A DNA stretch of 64,000 bases, taken from Asterias amurensis. Its lineage: Eukaryota > Echinodermata > Asteroidea > Forcipulatida > Asteriidae. Under the pieces are notes generated by a model. That model had not been told where the DNA came from and ran no database searches. It saw nothing but the letters and a program-made list of their open reading frames with translations. Of this stretch, positions 48,007 through 59,602 are shown piece by piece (the first letter of the stretch is position 1; every line of letters begins with the position of its first letter). Where the stretch lies: the NCBI RefSeq assembly GCF_032118995.1, contig NC_092663.1, positions 8,246,001 through 8,310,000 on the forward strand, in the 5' to 3' direction. A program made the translations under genes and the position numbers.

Positions 48007-48553
48007 ACAAACTGTTCGAGCCACCTTCTAAATATCAACTCAGTCATCAGCCATCTAGACGATGACATCATGCTCAGATGAGTCACAGACTTTTAAGTGA
48101 GTCCATCACAGATCTCTGCCATGGAACAGCCACAAACGAGTTGGGTTTCTAATCCACTATTTATTGTGATTCATAGGACATACAAGAGAGGCTTTTGGAT
48201 GTCTATGTTTTTTTTTAATGGAATAAAAACACCTCAACAGAGGTTGGTGTCAACAATCACAGCACTACATGCATCTGAGGAATGTGATTGACTGAACTTT
48301 TATTTATACATTTGTGGAAACTTCTTTGACCTATGACCTGCATAAGTTATCCAGAATAAGTGTAGAACAATAATGATGGAATGAGTGCATTGAGCCAGTT
48401 GCCATGTTACCATAGGAACCAGACGTTGCTTTGTACATACTCTACAGCAGACAGTTGCTATGGGAACCTGCTCAACAAAGCCATTTTTACCAGGGCAATG
48501 TGATATCATCCATGGGCACTCAACCTCAGTTATAAATGAGTTGAATATATAAA

Positions 48554-49390
48554 GCTGCTTATCAAGGCCTATGTAAGACAAAATGTATCTGGTCTCCTGT
48601 TTAATATGCGATAAAGACTTTTAAAATACAGGAAAAAAAAAAAACAGGATGTGTTTCCTGTGGTAAACAATAAGTGACGCACTTACATGATGTACATCTC
48701 AGCATTAAGTGGTATATACTACAAACAAAATCCACACATTATTGCAGCCTGCGATTAATTTATATTCAGTAGATGTGTAACGGTGCTAATACATGTACAT
48801 TTAAACTAAGAAAGTTGAGGGACATAGTCAAAAATACATGGTACACGTACATTGGTTGGGCCATCCTGCTACATGTACACTGTACTTGTATAGCAATCCT
48901 TTTATACACAGGGATAAGTTGTACATGTTTAAATATAGTGATGTTGGTTTTGTTAGCGAAGTCACATAAGTCGCTGCTTATCAAGGCCTATGTAAGACAA
49001 AATGTATCTGGTCTCCTGTTTAATATGCGATAAAGACTTTTAAAATACAGGAAGAAAAAAAAAAACAGGATGTGTTTCCTGTGGTAAACAATAAGTGACG
49101 CACTTACATGATGTACATCTCAGCATTAAGTGGTATATACTACAAACAAAATCCACACATTATTGCAGCCTGCGATTAATTTATATTCAGTAGATGTGTA
49201 ACGGTGCTAATACATGTACATTTAAACTCAGAAAGTTGAGGGACATAGTCAAAAATACATGGTACACGTACATTGGTTGGGCCATCCTGCTACATGTACA
49301 CTGTACTTGTATAGCAATCCTTTTATACACAGGGATAAGTTGTACATGTTTAAATATAGTGATGTTGGTTTTGTTAGCGAAGTCACATAA
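48554..49390. repeat. Near-perfect 419-bp tandem duplication
   Basis: Both units start GCTGCTTATCAAGGCC (48554 and 48973) and run through ATCTGGTCTCCTGTTTAATA, an A-run, and GTTTTGTTAGCGAAGTCACA. They differ by one A/C substitution and A-run length. Direct head-to-tail order indicates recent unequal crossing-over or replication slippage, or possibly an assembly artefact. Confidence 0.9.
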
Positions 49391-49779
49391 TCAACCCACA
49401 AATAATTGGAAAAGAAATCTTTATCAAACAAACATCTCTGGATCAAAACAAAATTGGTCCCAATCAATGTAGCGCCCTCTACTGGCAGGAGTGATAAAAA
49501 AAAAAAAAACAGCATCGCCAAATAAAGACTAGCAGTTAGCTCGGTGAACAATTATTTTAGTGACAATCAAATTTTTTTAAGTTCTGTTGTTTTATGAGAA
49601 GCTAGGGGGATAGGTTCTCATTCCAAATCTTGAAAGTTCATTTTTAACGCTCTACACTGTTTAAATCTCTGTAAAATGTTTAGTCTGTACAGTACAAATC
49701 TTGCCATGCTCCTTACAGTAGAAATCATGATTTTTACCTTACTAAACCTTGAGGTAGAACCATTCAAATACTACCAATC

Positions 49780-49970
49780 TAACCACTGATTTCACAATGA
49801 CTAGAATAGATATTGTCGTCTAATTTCTGAATCATAATTTGTTGATTTGTGCAATTCATAATCACAGGCGTTAAACCAATGTTGCCAGCATTGCATTTAT
49901 ATCCACTTTGTGGGAGTTTGCCCAGTTCCCTTGACTAGAAGATCTTCTAAACAAACAAACAAACAAACAA
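49780..49970 (+). mobile_element. SINE fragment with (AAAC)n tail
   Basis: TAACCACTGATTTCACAATG through GTGGGAGTTTGCCCAGTTCC to AAACAAACAAACAAACAA. It shares the body with 40835-41107, with the tRNA head missing. Confidence 0.65.
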
Positions 49971-50477
49971 TAGGATGGTATGATACCTCACTAGGCAACT
50001 TGCCTTTTGGGTTACTAAAACTGCGAAACCGTACTTGTTTAAAAAACACTCATTAAATGAGATCAATACACTTTCAAAATGGGCTAATGTAGTTTTTGAT
50101 CATGTGAATGTAACTTAATTTAAAATCTGGGCTATTTCAAAAAAGAAAGTGTTTTAACACTAAAAGCTGACTTATTGATATTTTTAAAACTTCCCTAAAT
50201 TCCCTATCTTTTAAAAGTCTGCAGAGATAATCTCAATAACATAGTAACAAATTTCAATAAAGACAAACACTGAAATGTTTAAAATATTGTGCAATATAGC
50301 AGATGGTTGTGTTTTTCAGAGTCCCTGGATGAAAAGTTCAGGGCTGATTTCAACTATTTCACAATTCAAGGACTTGGCCAATACTCACCAGTACAGAATC
50401 TGATTATAATCTATAATCCAAACTTCCTGTTGATTGTCTTTATCCGAATGAATAATTTATAGCAGAGAACACAAGTG

Positions 50478-50632
50478 TTCACAAGGCCTGGAATTACACG
50501 AAGGCTGAGGCCTCTGTTTCCCCATGCATTGGCCTTGGTGCCCCTTCGAATGTTTTCCATTGACTTTAATGTTTTACAATTGAAGTGCCCTTTGCAAAAT
50601 GAAAGTGGCCTTGCCCTTTGAAAGTTTGGGTA
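50478..50632 (+). repeat. Dispersed 'CCTTGGTGCCC' repeat
   Basis: CTGGAATTACACGAAGGCTG, GGCCTTGGTGCCCCTTCGAA and GGCCTTGCCCTTTGAAAG are present in family order. Confidence 0.6.
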
Positions 50633-52130
50633 CTGATCTTAAAAAAACTTGATTGGTATCTCAAAATTCACAATCATTGCCATCAAATCAATAAATCATT
50701 AAATCTTTTACCAAGGTTTCTGTTTTGAAACAGGGTTTTTTTCCCAGAAATAAATGAAGAGCGAAAACTCATTTTAAAATGATGGTTTAAACAATTTTTA
50801 CAATTTAGAAAAAGGTTTTGTCAAATTCAGCTCAGTTTGCTGCAATGTAGAAAATGCATGAGATTGAGATTGTTAAAAATGAATGGGATCTGGGCCCCTG
50901 TGCATGTAAAATACTGAGTGAGTTTTGCATAATTGACAAATTTGGGTATAAAAACGATACCTTGACATTGATTGTGATTCACTGTAAATGTTTTTTGTGA
51001 CTTAAAAGTTTATTTAGTATATTATTTTAGTGTAAACAAAAAGAAAAAACAAATGCTCACATGATGTTGTTCTCAGTGCAACAAAGTTGGATAGACTGTG
51101 TAACCTGTGACATTACATGACTACAAAAGAGACTGGATTTCCTGTAGGCACAAACTGTACACAGTGAAATCATAGAAAATATTTATTAAGATTGCATTGT
51201 CTGAGTTTTATCAATTTTTGGTGAGAAAAAAGGGGACCCTCTCAAAACTCATTAAGCTGATATTAGTTTGACCATGGTTTGATGTGTGGAACTTATAACA
51301 CAGTCAAAAAAGTTTATAACCCTAAACCAGTTCAAAGTAGTATCCTTTTGACTGCCATAAATGCCCTGATATTGTACAAGGTTGCTCTGGAAACAACTAT
51401 GTTACATTATAGAGAATGTCTCTATAGTTACATGGCCTAGTTTGTACTTTGCTTGCTGTATAAATCATTTATATGTTAATTATTTTCTTGTACTGTAATT
51501 CATGATGGACAGTGCACTTTACAGATAATATGCATAGTATCAGCAACTGTGTTAAAGGGCAGAGTTTGCATTGTACATTGGGCATTGTCTTTTTTTTTAA
51601 ACTCAATGAACCATTCTTGATTCTCTGCATCTAGATGTATAAACGGACATTTTTGAAGTTAATTTATATTGGGCTGAAACACCACTATAGGGAAAGTAAT
51701 AATGCAATTTCAGAAGACCTATAAAACCAGATGGTGAAAACCTATAATTGCTTACTCTACATTTGAGTACGTATGCAAGGTTTATGTAAGCTGAGGGCCA
51801 GTGATTGGCTTGGGCTAACAAAGTGAAAGTTATAATGCAGAGGTCAGAAAACTAGGCCAGGTACACCAATCTTGGCTCTAGGCATTGAGGTAGAGAAATA
51901 AATTAATGCCTTAAATGTATAATTAATTAACCGTTTTATTCCCATGACTGTGGGTATTGTGTATCTCTATTATGTTGCTTATTATTTTGTGTTTGCCGAT
52001 GTTTGGACAACGGCCTCCAATGGTCATTTATTTAATTGTTTAAAGTTCTTGTAAAAAAATGTATGTATATAATGTATATAATTACTTATTTTGAGAGTTC
52101 AATTTTTAATAAAACATTTTTCAGAAAAGA

Positions 52131-52183
52131 AGAAGTGTTTTTTTGTGAATTTGTAAGTTATAATATAAAAATGTTGTTATGAA
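52131..52183. other. Spacer
   Basis: Short AT-rich spacer after the possible Rnd polyadenylation signal. Confidence 0.3.
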
Positions 52184-52560
52184 GGATTTGGGTAATTTTT
52201 GTAACACAAAACACAATGTCCACAGATTTACATTAAACCTACACCGTTTGAAGATAATGATAGTAGAAAGCTTCCTTTGAAATATAAGTTGCTGATGTGC
52301 TGTAGTTTTTGAGAAATTTGTAAAACATTAAACAATGTCATGAGAATTCGTTTGTACATGCTAAATAATTTCCGTCTCATGATCACCAAGACGAAAATTA
52401 TTTTCATGACATTGTTTTAATAATTTCTCAAAAACTACAGCACCTCAGCAAGTAATGTTTTCAGTAAAGCTTTCTACCATCTTTATTTTCAAATTGTGTA
52501 AGTTTAATGTAAATCAGTGGACATTGTGTTTTTTGTCCTACAAAAAGTACCCATACCCTT
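52184..52560. repeat. Long palindromic element
   Basis: Arms GGATTTGGGTAATTTTTGT and a right end with ACAAAAAGTACCCATACC pair imperfectly. The central arms CTGTAGTTTTTGAGAAATTT and ATTTCTCAAAAACTACAG pair well. Confidence 0.7.
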
Positions 52561-53549
52561 TTATAAATTGGAGAAAATAATTCATGTCTAAAACAAAACT
52601 AATTTCTCATGAGGATTAGATCAATACAAATCATTTGATTATATTCCTATTATTGATTTTGAATTATTTTGTTTTCAAGATGTTTGGCACAAGTTCCATT
52701 TAACCAATTCTAAACCTTTACAATTGAATTAATAAAAAGGGAATAAATATCAAATAAATCATAATGATATGAAAAGAATCTTCCCTTTACTTTAAGTGGT
52801 ACAATTCTCCCACCTTAACTTCAAATTCACAGCCCCGAAAGCGTTTGTCAAAATGCTCTTTCCTCCTTGCTTTCCGTTTATTACGAGGTGGATTATGTTT
52901 TTGGTGGAACCAGAACTGGCCCTTTCCAACCATATGGTGGCGCTGTTGCAAAAAAAGGTCATTATAAAAATGCCCGCAAAAATAATTGACGCTGCAACGG
53001 TCAGCTAAACTTGTTCCGTTTTCACTAAATAATTTCAACAATGCATTTTAAATACAACAGTATTACAAACACGAGGTCATAGTGGGTGTAGAGGCTGAGG
53101 AGGCCGCTGTTAACAATTCTCAATTCTGTGAACTCATAAAAAAAATTATTACGGGACGCGCGTGAACGAGTCCGTGAAACCATGATTGATTGTAAAGTCA
53201 TAAAATCATAACAAGCCACGAACAACCCATACAAATTGGCTATTTAATAGTATTGGTTACTGCTGTTTTAACATCAAATATTTAGGATAGTTGATGCGCT
53301 TACAGCTATCTAATTGACTGAGAGATCTACTTGATCTGACATCAACACGAGAGCCCGGAAGTTCCGAGGCTCCTTTGCCTCCGTCACGTCTGTGATGCCA
53401 AGGCTTTTGACGGCGCGAGGCGCCGCAGTCGTTGGCACAAGGCCAACTCCAAGATGATACTTCCAATTATCGGAAGTCTCGCTGATGTTCATCAATTAGT
53501 ACAGTGGTTACAACTTTTAAGGAGCCTTTCTATGTTGCTGGCATTGATT
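52561..53549. other. Intergenic, nothing identified
   Basis: Becomes CpG-richer from about 53150 to 53460. Both strands have only short frames without recognisable domains. No gene supported. Confidence 0.35.
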
Positions 53550-53942
53550 TTAAAGCCATTATACACTTTCGGTACAAGAGAAGAAAAAAAAAAAAAGAAA
53601 AAAAAAAAGTTCACAGATTTACAAATAATTTACAGGGTGTACAGAAGGTAATGGTGAAAGACTTCTCTTGAAATATTGTTCCATGAAATGCTTTACTTTT
53701 TGAGAAAACATTAAAACAATATCAATTCTCGATAGCGAGAATTATGAATTTTTTTTAAACACATGTCATGACACGGCGAAACGCGCGGAAGCAAGAGTGG
53801 GTTTTCCCGTTATTTTCTCTCGACTCCCCGATGACCGATTGAGCCTAAATTTTCATAGGTTTGTTATTTTATATATAAGTTGTGATACACGAAGTGTGGG
53901 ACTTGGACAATACTGTTTACCGAAAGTGTATAATGGCTTTAA
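53550..53942. repeat. TTAA-flanked palindromic element, variant ends
   Basis: TTAAAGCCATTATACACTTT at the left and AAAGTGTATAATGGCTTTAA at the right are perfect inverted repeats on TTAA sites. The interior has ATGACCGATTGAGCC, shared with the wider family. Confidence 0.85.
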
Positions 53943-55004
53943 AGGCAAGCAATCCGACAATTCATAACAAACACAAAAATTTGTTTTTCGCATTTCCTTA
54001 CGACAAGAATCAAGTATACTACTAAAATATTTCCTTCCTCTCCGCTCCACAGACCACTACTACACATCAGCAAATTAATACTTCGCGTTGGTAGGCTGCT
54101 GTTTGTTTTTCGTGTTTGGTTGAATTAGTCTTCCGTTATTGTATTGTCTTGTTTTTTTAAAGCCTGAATGAATAAATCAATAAATAAACAAATGCAAAAA
54201 AATATTTTAGTACGGAAATATGGGCCATGCACATCAGTGGTTTTAGACGCGAAAGGTCCCGCCTTTTTGTACGCGCCAATGTGTGGATATGTTTGAAATT
54301 GTATTCCGGTGGAGCCGTGGATCTTTGACGAACTGGCGGTCTGACTGCCAGGCGGGAACATTAACAAGACCGTGGGCCTCGGTCTGGGTTTGTGCGGCGA
54401 GACGGCCGGCACGAGTACCCCACAATCACTTTTTGGTTACGGAAACGATCGGAAACGGGATGCGTCTGGAGTGTTTTTACGAATACAAAAAAATAAAATC
54501 CCAGAAAATAAATTCCTACTATCAATATTGCCGCGACTTGTGAGAAATTTTACAACCGACACATCCTCATGATTCAGTGAAAGGAAGACTGTCAGACCAT
54601 TTCTTCTCTATGATTGATGGTCAGACGATATCGATGGAAAGCCATTTTCTGTATGCAGGTCGCCGTATCCCGACACCGGGACACCGGCGACCGGCATCCT
54701 GATTCGTGGTTGGATCACGCAACGCAAACAGAGACGGAATTCCGGTGACGAACATATTGACACTTTTTTAATCACTTTTATGTTTCGTTCTAATGGGCAT
54801 GTTCCGTATAAGAAAGAGTTATTAGTCTTGTTTCGAGGCGTATTTGTTTATATATATCTTTTTTTTTAAATAATAATTGTTCAATAGGCCTAGCCGAAAA
54901 TAAGAAGGTTCATTCTATAGCGACTGTTTGTTAGGAGACTAAATGTACGCTGCATGGCTGTGATGCATATAGCTACGTAACTGCACCACCATTGAAGGCG
55001 CACC
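53943..55004. other. CpG-rich intergenic stretch, no supported gene
   Basis: Bases about 54240-54740 are CpG- and GC-richer than the surroundings (for example GTTTGTGCGGCGAGACGGCC). Short frames exist on both strands but none shows a domain, consistent splice pattern or compelling start. A promoter or unannotated first exon is possible. Confidence 0.3.
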
Positions 55005-55596
55005 ATCACTAACTTCAAATAATTATATTAAGGGAACGCGTTGCCTTGGATTGGTCGAGTTGGTCTTTGAAAAGCGTTTGTATTCATTTGTTATAAAATG
55101 CATGACTAGAAAGATATTTTATAAGTAGAATATAATTATCCACACAAGTATCACTCGAAATTGCGTTTTTCCTTTTACCTCGTCGACAAACACGGTCGGT
55201 CATTCACCACTAACTTCAAGTAATTATATTAAGGGAACGCGTTGCCTTGGATTGGTTGAGTTGGTCTTTGAAAAGCGTTTGTATTCATTTGTTATAAAAT
55301 GCATGACTAGAAAGACATTTTAAAAGTAGAATATAATTATCCACACAAGTATCACTCGAAATTGCGTGGTTTTCCTTTTACCTCGTCGACAAACACGGTC
55401 GGTCTTTCATTTACTCCCATAAATGGCAGACCGTGTTAGTTCGCAAAGTAAAAGGAAAACCATGCAATTTCGAGGCAAATGTGTGTGGATTATTGTATTC
55501 TACTTTTCAAACATCTTTCTAACCATGCATTTTATAACAAACGGTTACAAACGCTTTTCTAAGACCAACTCGACCGATCCAAGGCAACGTGTTCCT
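55005..55596. repeat. Palindromic 'GGATTGGTCGAG' element with duplicated left arm
   Basis: CACTAACTTCAAATAATTAT plus the arm starting AGGGAACGCGTTGCC (55031) recurs as CACTAACTTCAAGTAATTAT plus the same arm (55232). The second continues into a full palindrome ending CAAGGCAACGTGTTCCT at 55596. The flank has been duplicated along with the arm. Confidence 0.75.
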
Positions 55597-56065
55597 ATAA
55601 AGAGATTTGAACAATGACCTCTTTTTCAAAGCCATAACTCCCAAAAGAGATATGCCTATGTCTAATGTAATCAAAAGGTTTGCTTACAATGTCGAGAGTC
55701 GAAGTCATCTGTGAGAATACTAGCAATTAAAATATATTCTCGTATAGTTTATGTTGATGTTTTAAATTAACAATGAAAGAGGCACAATACTGAGAGACCA
55801 TAAAAGGAGGTACTCCATCCAAAGTGATGGTTAATATTAGGAATAAAACTATTTACATCTATACATCCAAGGATATACCAAGAAGAAAGCCAAGAACTGA
55901 CAGATAGAGGCTTCTCTGGGTAATCTTGTGACAGTGGCTCGAAAACATGCACACTTCAAATCAGTTACAAAATTATATTTATTTCCCACTTGATGCAATT
56001 TTCCTTTGGGAAAAAGAGGCCATGGTTTGTAGGTGGAATATCCCTACTCCCAACAGGGGTGGCCT
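55597..56065. other. Intergenic, nothing identified
   Basis: AT-rich, with no gene or repeat boundary. Confidence 0.35.
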
Positions 56066-56218
56066 GGGGTCGATTTCACAAAGAGTTAGGACCAGTCCTA
56101 ACTTTAAGGACTAGTCCTAGGAGATATACACATTACATGGATAGTCCTAAGTTAGGACAAGTAACTGGTCCTAACTCGAGATAAGACTAGTCCCATTACT
56201 CTTTGTGAAATCCACCCC
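56066..56218. repeat. Palindromic MITE, relative of 3990-4143
   Basis: GGGGTCGATTTCACAAAGAG and CTCTTTGTGAAATCCACCCC are inverted, with AGGACTAGTCCTA inside. Confidence 0.75.
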
Positions 56219-56530
56219 AGGCCATTCCTGGGGAATTTATATTTCCAAGTGAGTTTGCCAGAGTTAGCAGCCCAAGGGTGGAAAGTTCAACCATAAATCC
56301 AGAGCAATAACTCTGGTGTGAACTGAAATGGGTTGATTAGGTTGTTCGTAACAGTAATAAGCTAGAGGCTTGATGAGTAAAATACCCCCCAAAAACTTTT
56401 TAAAACCGCTTGTTAGTGTGTATTCTTCTATGGTCACCTTTCCAGTTAGTTTAGAATTTTAGCATAGATAGGGTTAGAGGCGTCTGTCTCCTGAAAAGGT
56501 CAAAACATTACCGATGCCAGGAAGGATAGG
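56219..56530. other. Intergenic, nothing identified
   Basis: No coding or repeat signal beyond a weak CCTGAAAAGGTCAAAACATT, which may belong to the retroelement fragment seen at 28925. Confidence 0.3.
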
Positions 56531-56717
56531 CCTATGTAATAAGTAACTATTAGTTCTCTGTTGGCGGGACAGAGACGTATCCCCATACTTTTTTGTTTGG
56601 GCACTGGCCTGGTGACCAGTCTTTTTTCTTTGTCTTTTTCTTCCACTCTGTACTTTTTAACATGTGTTCTGCGCCTTTGATCATCTTGTATGTAAGGGGC
56701 GCAATATAAACTTTAAA

Positions 56718-56775
<58 letters not shown>
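56531..56775 (+). mobile_element. Retroelement 3' end with (ATT)n tail
   Basis: A pyrimidine-rich 3' segment ends GTAAGGGGCGCAATATAAAC followed by more than 15 ATT repeats. The form (non-coding tail, GCGC..ATATAAA, then simple repeat) fits LINE/SINE 3' ends. Confidence 0.5.
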
Positions 56776-56817
56776 ACAAAATGTTCCTTGAAACAGCAGA
56801 CCTAGATGTACAAGGAG

Positions 56818-56920
56818 AGGAGGCAAAAGGGCAAGAGACCAATGGCCTCTGTTGATTGCCCCTTGTCTAGGCCTTGATGCCCCTTTTGTTTTGGTAGAAG
56901 TTCCTGCAGCCTCCAAATTG
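56818..56920 (-). repeat. Dispersed 'CCTTGG' repeat, antisense
   Basis: GAGGCAAAAGGGCAAGAGAC, GGCCTTGATGCCCCTTTTG and CTGCAGCCTCC are in family order, diverged. Confidence 0.45.
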
Positions 56921-57781
56921 CTACAGATGGGTGACGGTTCATTAAATAATAATGCTCAGAAAATGAGACGCACAACATACATGTTGACTTCAATGACTTA
57001 AAGATGTTTATTGTTGTACCTAACTATGCTGACAATGGTGTGGCAAATACATGATGACAAGGATCATATACATGATGTGGTATTAAATCAGAAGATGGCA
57101 ATTCGTAGCAAAGAGATGTGATGACGAAACGTGGTTAATATGGTGCGTGTAAAAGTGTGTGTGGTTCAATTTTAGTCACCAGGGGTGACTAAAATGGGAC
57201 AAAAATTAAGCTGATTATGAAACAAAGGGTTTATCAAAATGGATAACTCTCAAAGCATCGTTAAAACAAAGAGATGGTTAACAAAGATCAATAATGATGT
57301 TCTGACTGTTTACAGTTCCTATAGATTATACAAATGTAATAGTAATTTGTTGAATTTATATTGAGCTCTCTCCGGGACCAGCCTATTCGAGGGCGCATTA
57401 CATAAAAATCACAGTAAAAATTACACAAAAATAATAAGTACATAGAAAAGAAAATTTACATATTATATGCATATAATATGTAATAGATGTAAGTGACCTT
57501 TGCAAAATAAAACAGCCTCTGCTCTCAGAGTGGTCAAATTCCAGGCCTACAACATTTGTAAACTGCGGTTTGGCCTAAATAGGTAGTAATGCCATAAAAT
57601 GGGGGTCCATTGCATGAACGTACATGTACATGGACAGAGAGAAAAAATGTTGTCATTGGTTGATGCTATAAAATATACCATACTATATAATAGTCAGCTG
57701 TAATTAATTGGCCGCGTAGGTACTAGGTTTGCCTGGTTTAGTCTTGGGTGGTGTAAAGTTCCTGATCGCTTAGAAAGTACT
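56921..57781. other. Intergenic, nothing identified
   Basis: AT-rich with a short palindrome ATTATATGCATATAATATG near 57461. No gene. Confidence 0.35.
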
Positions 57782-58494
57782 TTAACACTTTGTGCGCTAT
57801 CGGTGACTACAGTCGCCGAGCTTGTTTCATTCCCTGCGCGCTGTCGGCGACTCCAGTCGCCCAGCAGTACTGTGAGTAAACAGATGTATGCAAACATGTA
57901 TGCAACGATATTTCATCAGGAAAAAACGATCTTTTGTCCCAAATTTTCTCACAATTTCCGATCAAAAAGCTATACACTAAGACAAAAGGCGGACACAATG
58001 GACGTCCATGCAGCATTTCTGGAAATTTTATCAGGACTCAGACTCCGGAGAATCAGACTTCGAAGAGCTTTTTTCGAGAGATTCTGATGTGTTGAAAATG
58101 CTGTATGTGTACTGTGTACATGTACTGTGTACTTGTCAACGATAACGATGTACATGAACACGGCACTGGGTCTGCCGGCAGCAGCGATGGGTCTGGATCG
58201 AATGATGGCCCCGATGGAAATCGACAGCAACTGGGCTTGGCGGCCGGTGATAGAATAGTGGTAATGAAATAAGCGTATCTCGGTTATTCTTTATCCAAAA
58301 CTCATAATGTTTACTGCATTAGATGAGAAATAAAATACTGAGTAAAAAGCTTATTTGGCAATTTAGCCAAAAACACTTTCTTCACAGAGTAAAAGTCTTC
58401 AGGAAAAATGTATGTGCATTTTAGTAGCGCCACGCAGGAAATTCAGTGCCAGGGGAATACTGTGTGTACAACCTGGTAGCGTGCTAAGGGTTAA
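57782..58494. mobile_element. piggyBac-like non-autonomous element
   Basis: TTAA at 57782-57785 and at 58491-58494. The adjacent ends, TTAACACTTTGTGCGCTATC and the complement of GTAGCGTGCTAAGGGTTAA, are imperfect inverted repeats. Subterminal CGGTGACTACAGTCGCC and CGGCGACTCCAGTCGCC are direct repeats. Inside, one forward frame from 58008 reads YQDSDSGESDFEELF, an acidic segment like N-termini of piggyBac transposases, then stops. Probably a deletion derivative. Confidence 0.65.
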
Positions 58495-58617
58495 TCATGG
58501 AGGAAGACCCCCTCCGAGTCCATGCTTTACACACAGTGTCCAGTGATTGTTCACAAGCCCATGTTTCCTTTACTAATAAATTCATTGGGGGAGGGGGTAA
58601 GCTGTTTCATTTAGAGG
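58495..58617. other. Intronic or intergenic spacer
   Basis: Lies downstream of the splice donor of the - strand exon at 58624-58997, so would be its intron. Confidence 0.3.
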
Positions 58618-58623
58618 TCTTAC

Positions 58624-58997
58624 CTATCGAGCAACATTCCTGAGAACATGGGGTCCATCTGTGGCACGGGAACATCCTGGAAGACCATCAATTTATCCCT
58701 CATTGTGGCCCATCTTTCGGCATGTTCCCCTGCAGTGTGTTTTAGATACTTCTTTGCAGTGGCACGTTGTGCCTGTGCTAGTCTATTTGCCTTTTTGCGA
58801 TCTACTGCTTGCTTCCTCTGTGTCGATGTGTTACGGGGCCGGCCCGACCCAAAGGGGAGCTTGGGCTTATTGAGGTCCAATTCCGTTGCTGCATTTTCCT
58901 GACTTGCAACCTCCTCTTCTCCGTTCTTCTCGGGCAGGTCGGGGGCTTCGGCACCCTCAAGATTCCCGCGCTGCGTTGACACTTGGACGTCCTCCAT
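58624..58997 (-). CDS. Putative first exon of a Harbinger-type transposase gene
   Basis: Starts at an ATG in good context (AACATGG), codes about 124 residues and ends GATAG|GTAAGA, phase 2. The first 50 residues are acidic (GEEEVASQEN). A basic middle follows (GSGRPRNTSTQRKQAVDRKK), then HAERWATMRDKLMVFQDVP, resembling weakly the basic-plus-W module at the C-end of the chimeric gene's exon 1. No matching second exon lies to the left in the window, so the gene is incomplete, spliced over a long intron, or dead. Function uncertain. Confidence 0.5.
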
Positions 58998-59602
58998 GTT
59001 GTAAATACGGCATTATCGCCAGATACCATTATGAGCACCGTATGCAAAGAACACGTAGAGGAGTATAGGTACAAGACAATTCGGCCCTCATTGTTCGAGT
59101 GGCTATTATTATTCGGGACTCAATGAATTTTTTTTTTCACACACAGTTTTCCTGCAGTTTCCTTCTTAATGCAGGTTCAACAAGAGCATTTAAACTCATA
59201 AACTTGAAATTAAATTAACTAGAGAGACAGGTGTCATTTTTTTTTAATAAACAATATGGTAAGTCTATTTTTTATAGATTATAACTCAAATATTAAATAC
59301 AACATTATTTGAAAATGGAGCCCAAATCACCGAGGTTGACGACTCCATACCTCGATAGCTACCCCTACCTGGTTGATTGATATTGATTGATTTATGATCT
59401 AATTTTGTATTTTATTTTTTATTTTGCTTCAATGAAAATACAACCATTCATTCTTTAAAGGAATTCTATGACACGTACAGTTAAACTAAAGGTAAGGCAT
59501 GTTTGAAAATATTTTGAGTAGCCTAATAATATCATCATTATTCATTAGTTCACTATTATAACCTCCATGACCATAGTTTACTTGATTTTAAATCTTGCCT
59601 AC
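58998..59602. other. Spacer between the two isolated exons
   Basis: AT-rich apart from the 5' region of the left exon. No gene is supported. Confidence 0.3.

Larger units (their letters stand above)
48007..52130 (+). other. Rnd 3' region
   Basis: No other gene is seen. Potential polyadenylation signals AATAAA occur near 48222, 49518 and 52108. Without transcript data the 3' end cannot be fixed. Contains a tandem duplication, a SINE tail and a CCTTGG repeat, listed separately. Confidence 0.4.

Noticed and set aside
48773..49472. Two repeated frames of 86 and 92 codons beginning MCNGANTCTFK
   Set aside because: The same chance frame seen twice because of the 419-bp tandem duplication; it is in the 3' region of Rnd and has no recognisable domain.
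49921..49970. Possible CRISPR or satellite array in AAAC repeats
   Set aside because: Simple-repeat tail of a SINE; no spacers, and the window is eukaryotic.
54125..54572. Overlapping frames on both strands in a CpG-rich block
   Set aside because: No domain or splice logic favours one; left as an unassigned region.
56550..56916. Frames with long Ile or Asn runs
   Set aside because: Translation of the (ATT)n microsatellite.
57803..58087. A 94-codon frame in the piggyBac-like element
   Set aside because: The better piggyBac-like acidic segment lies in another frame, so this frame is not credible.
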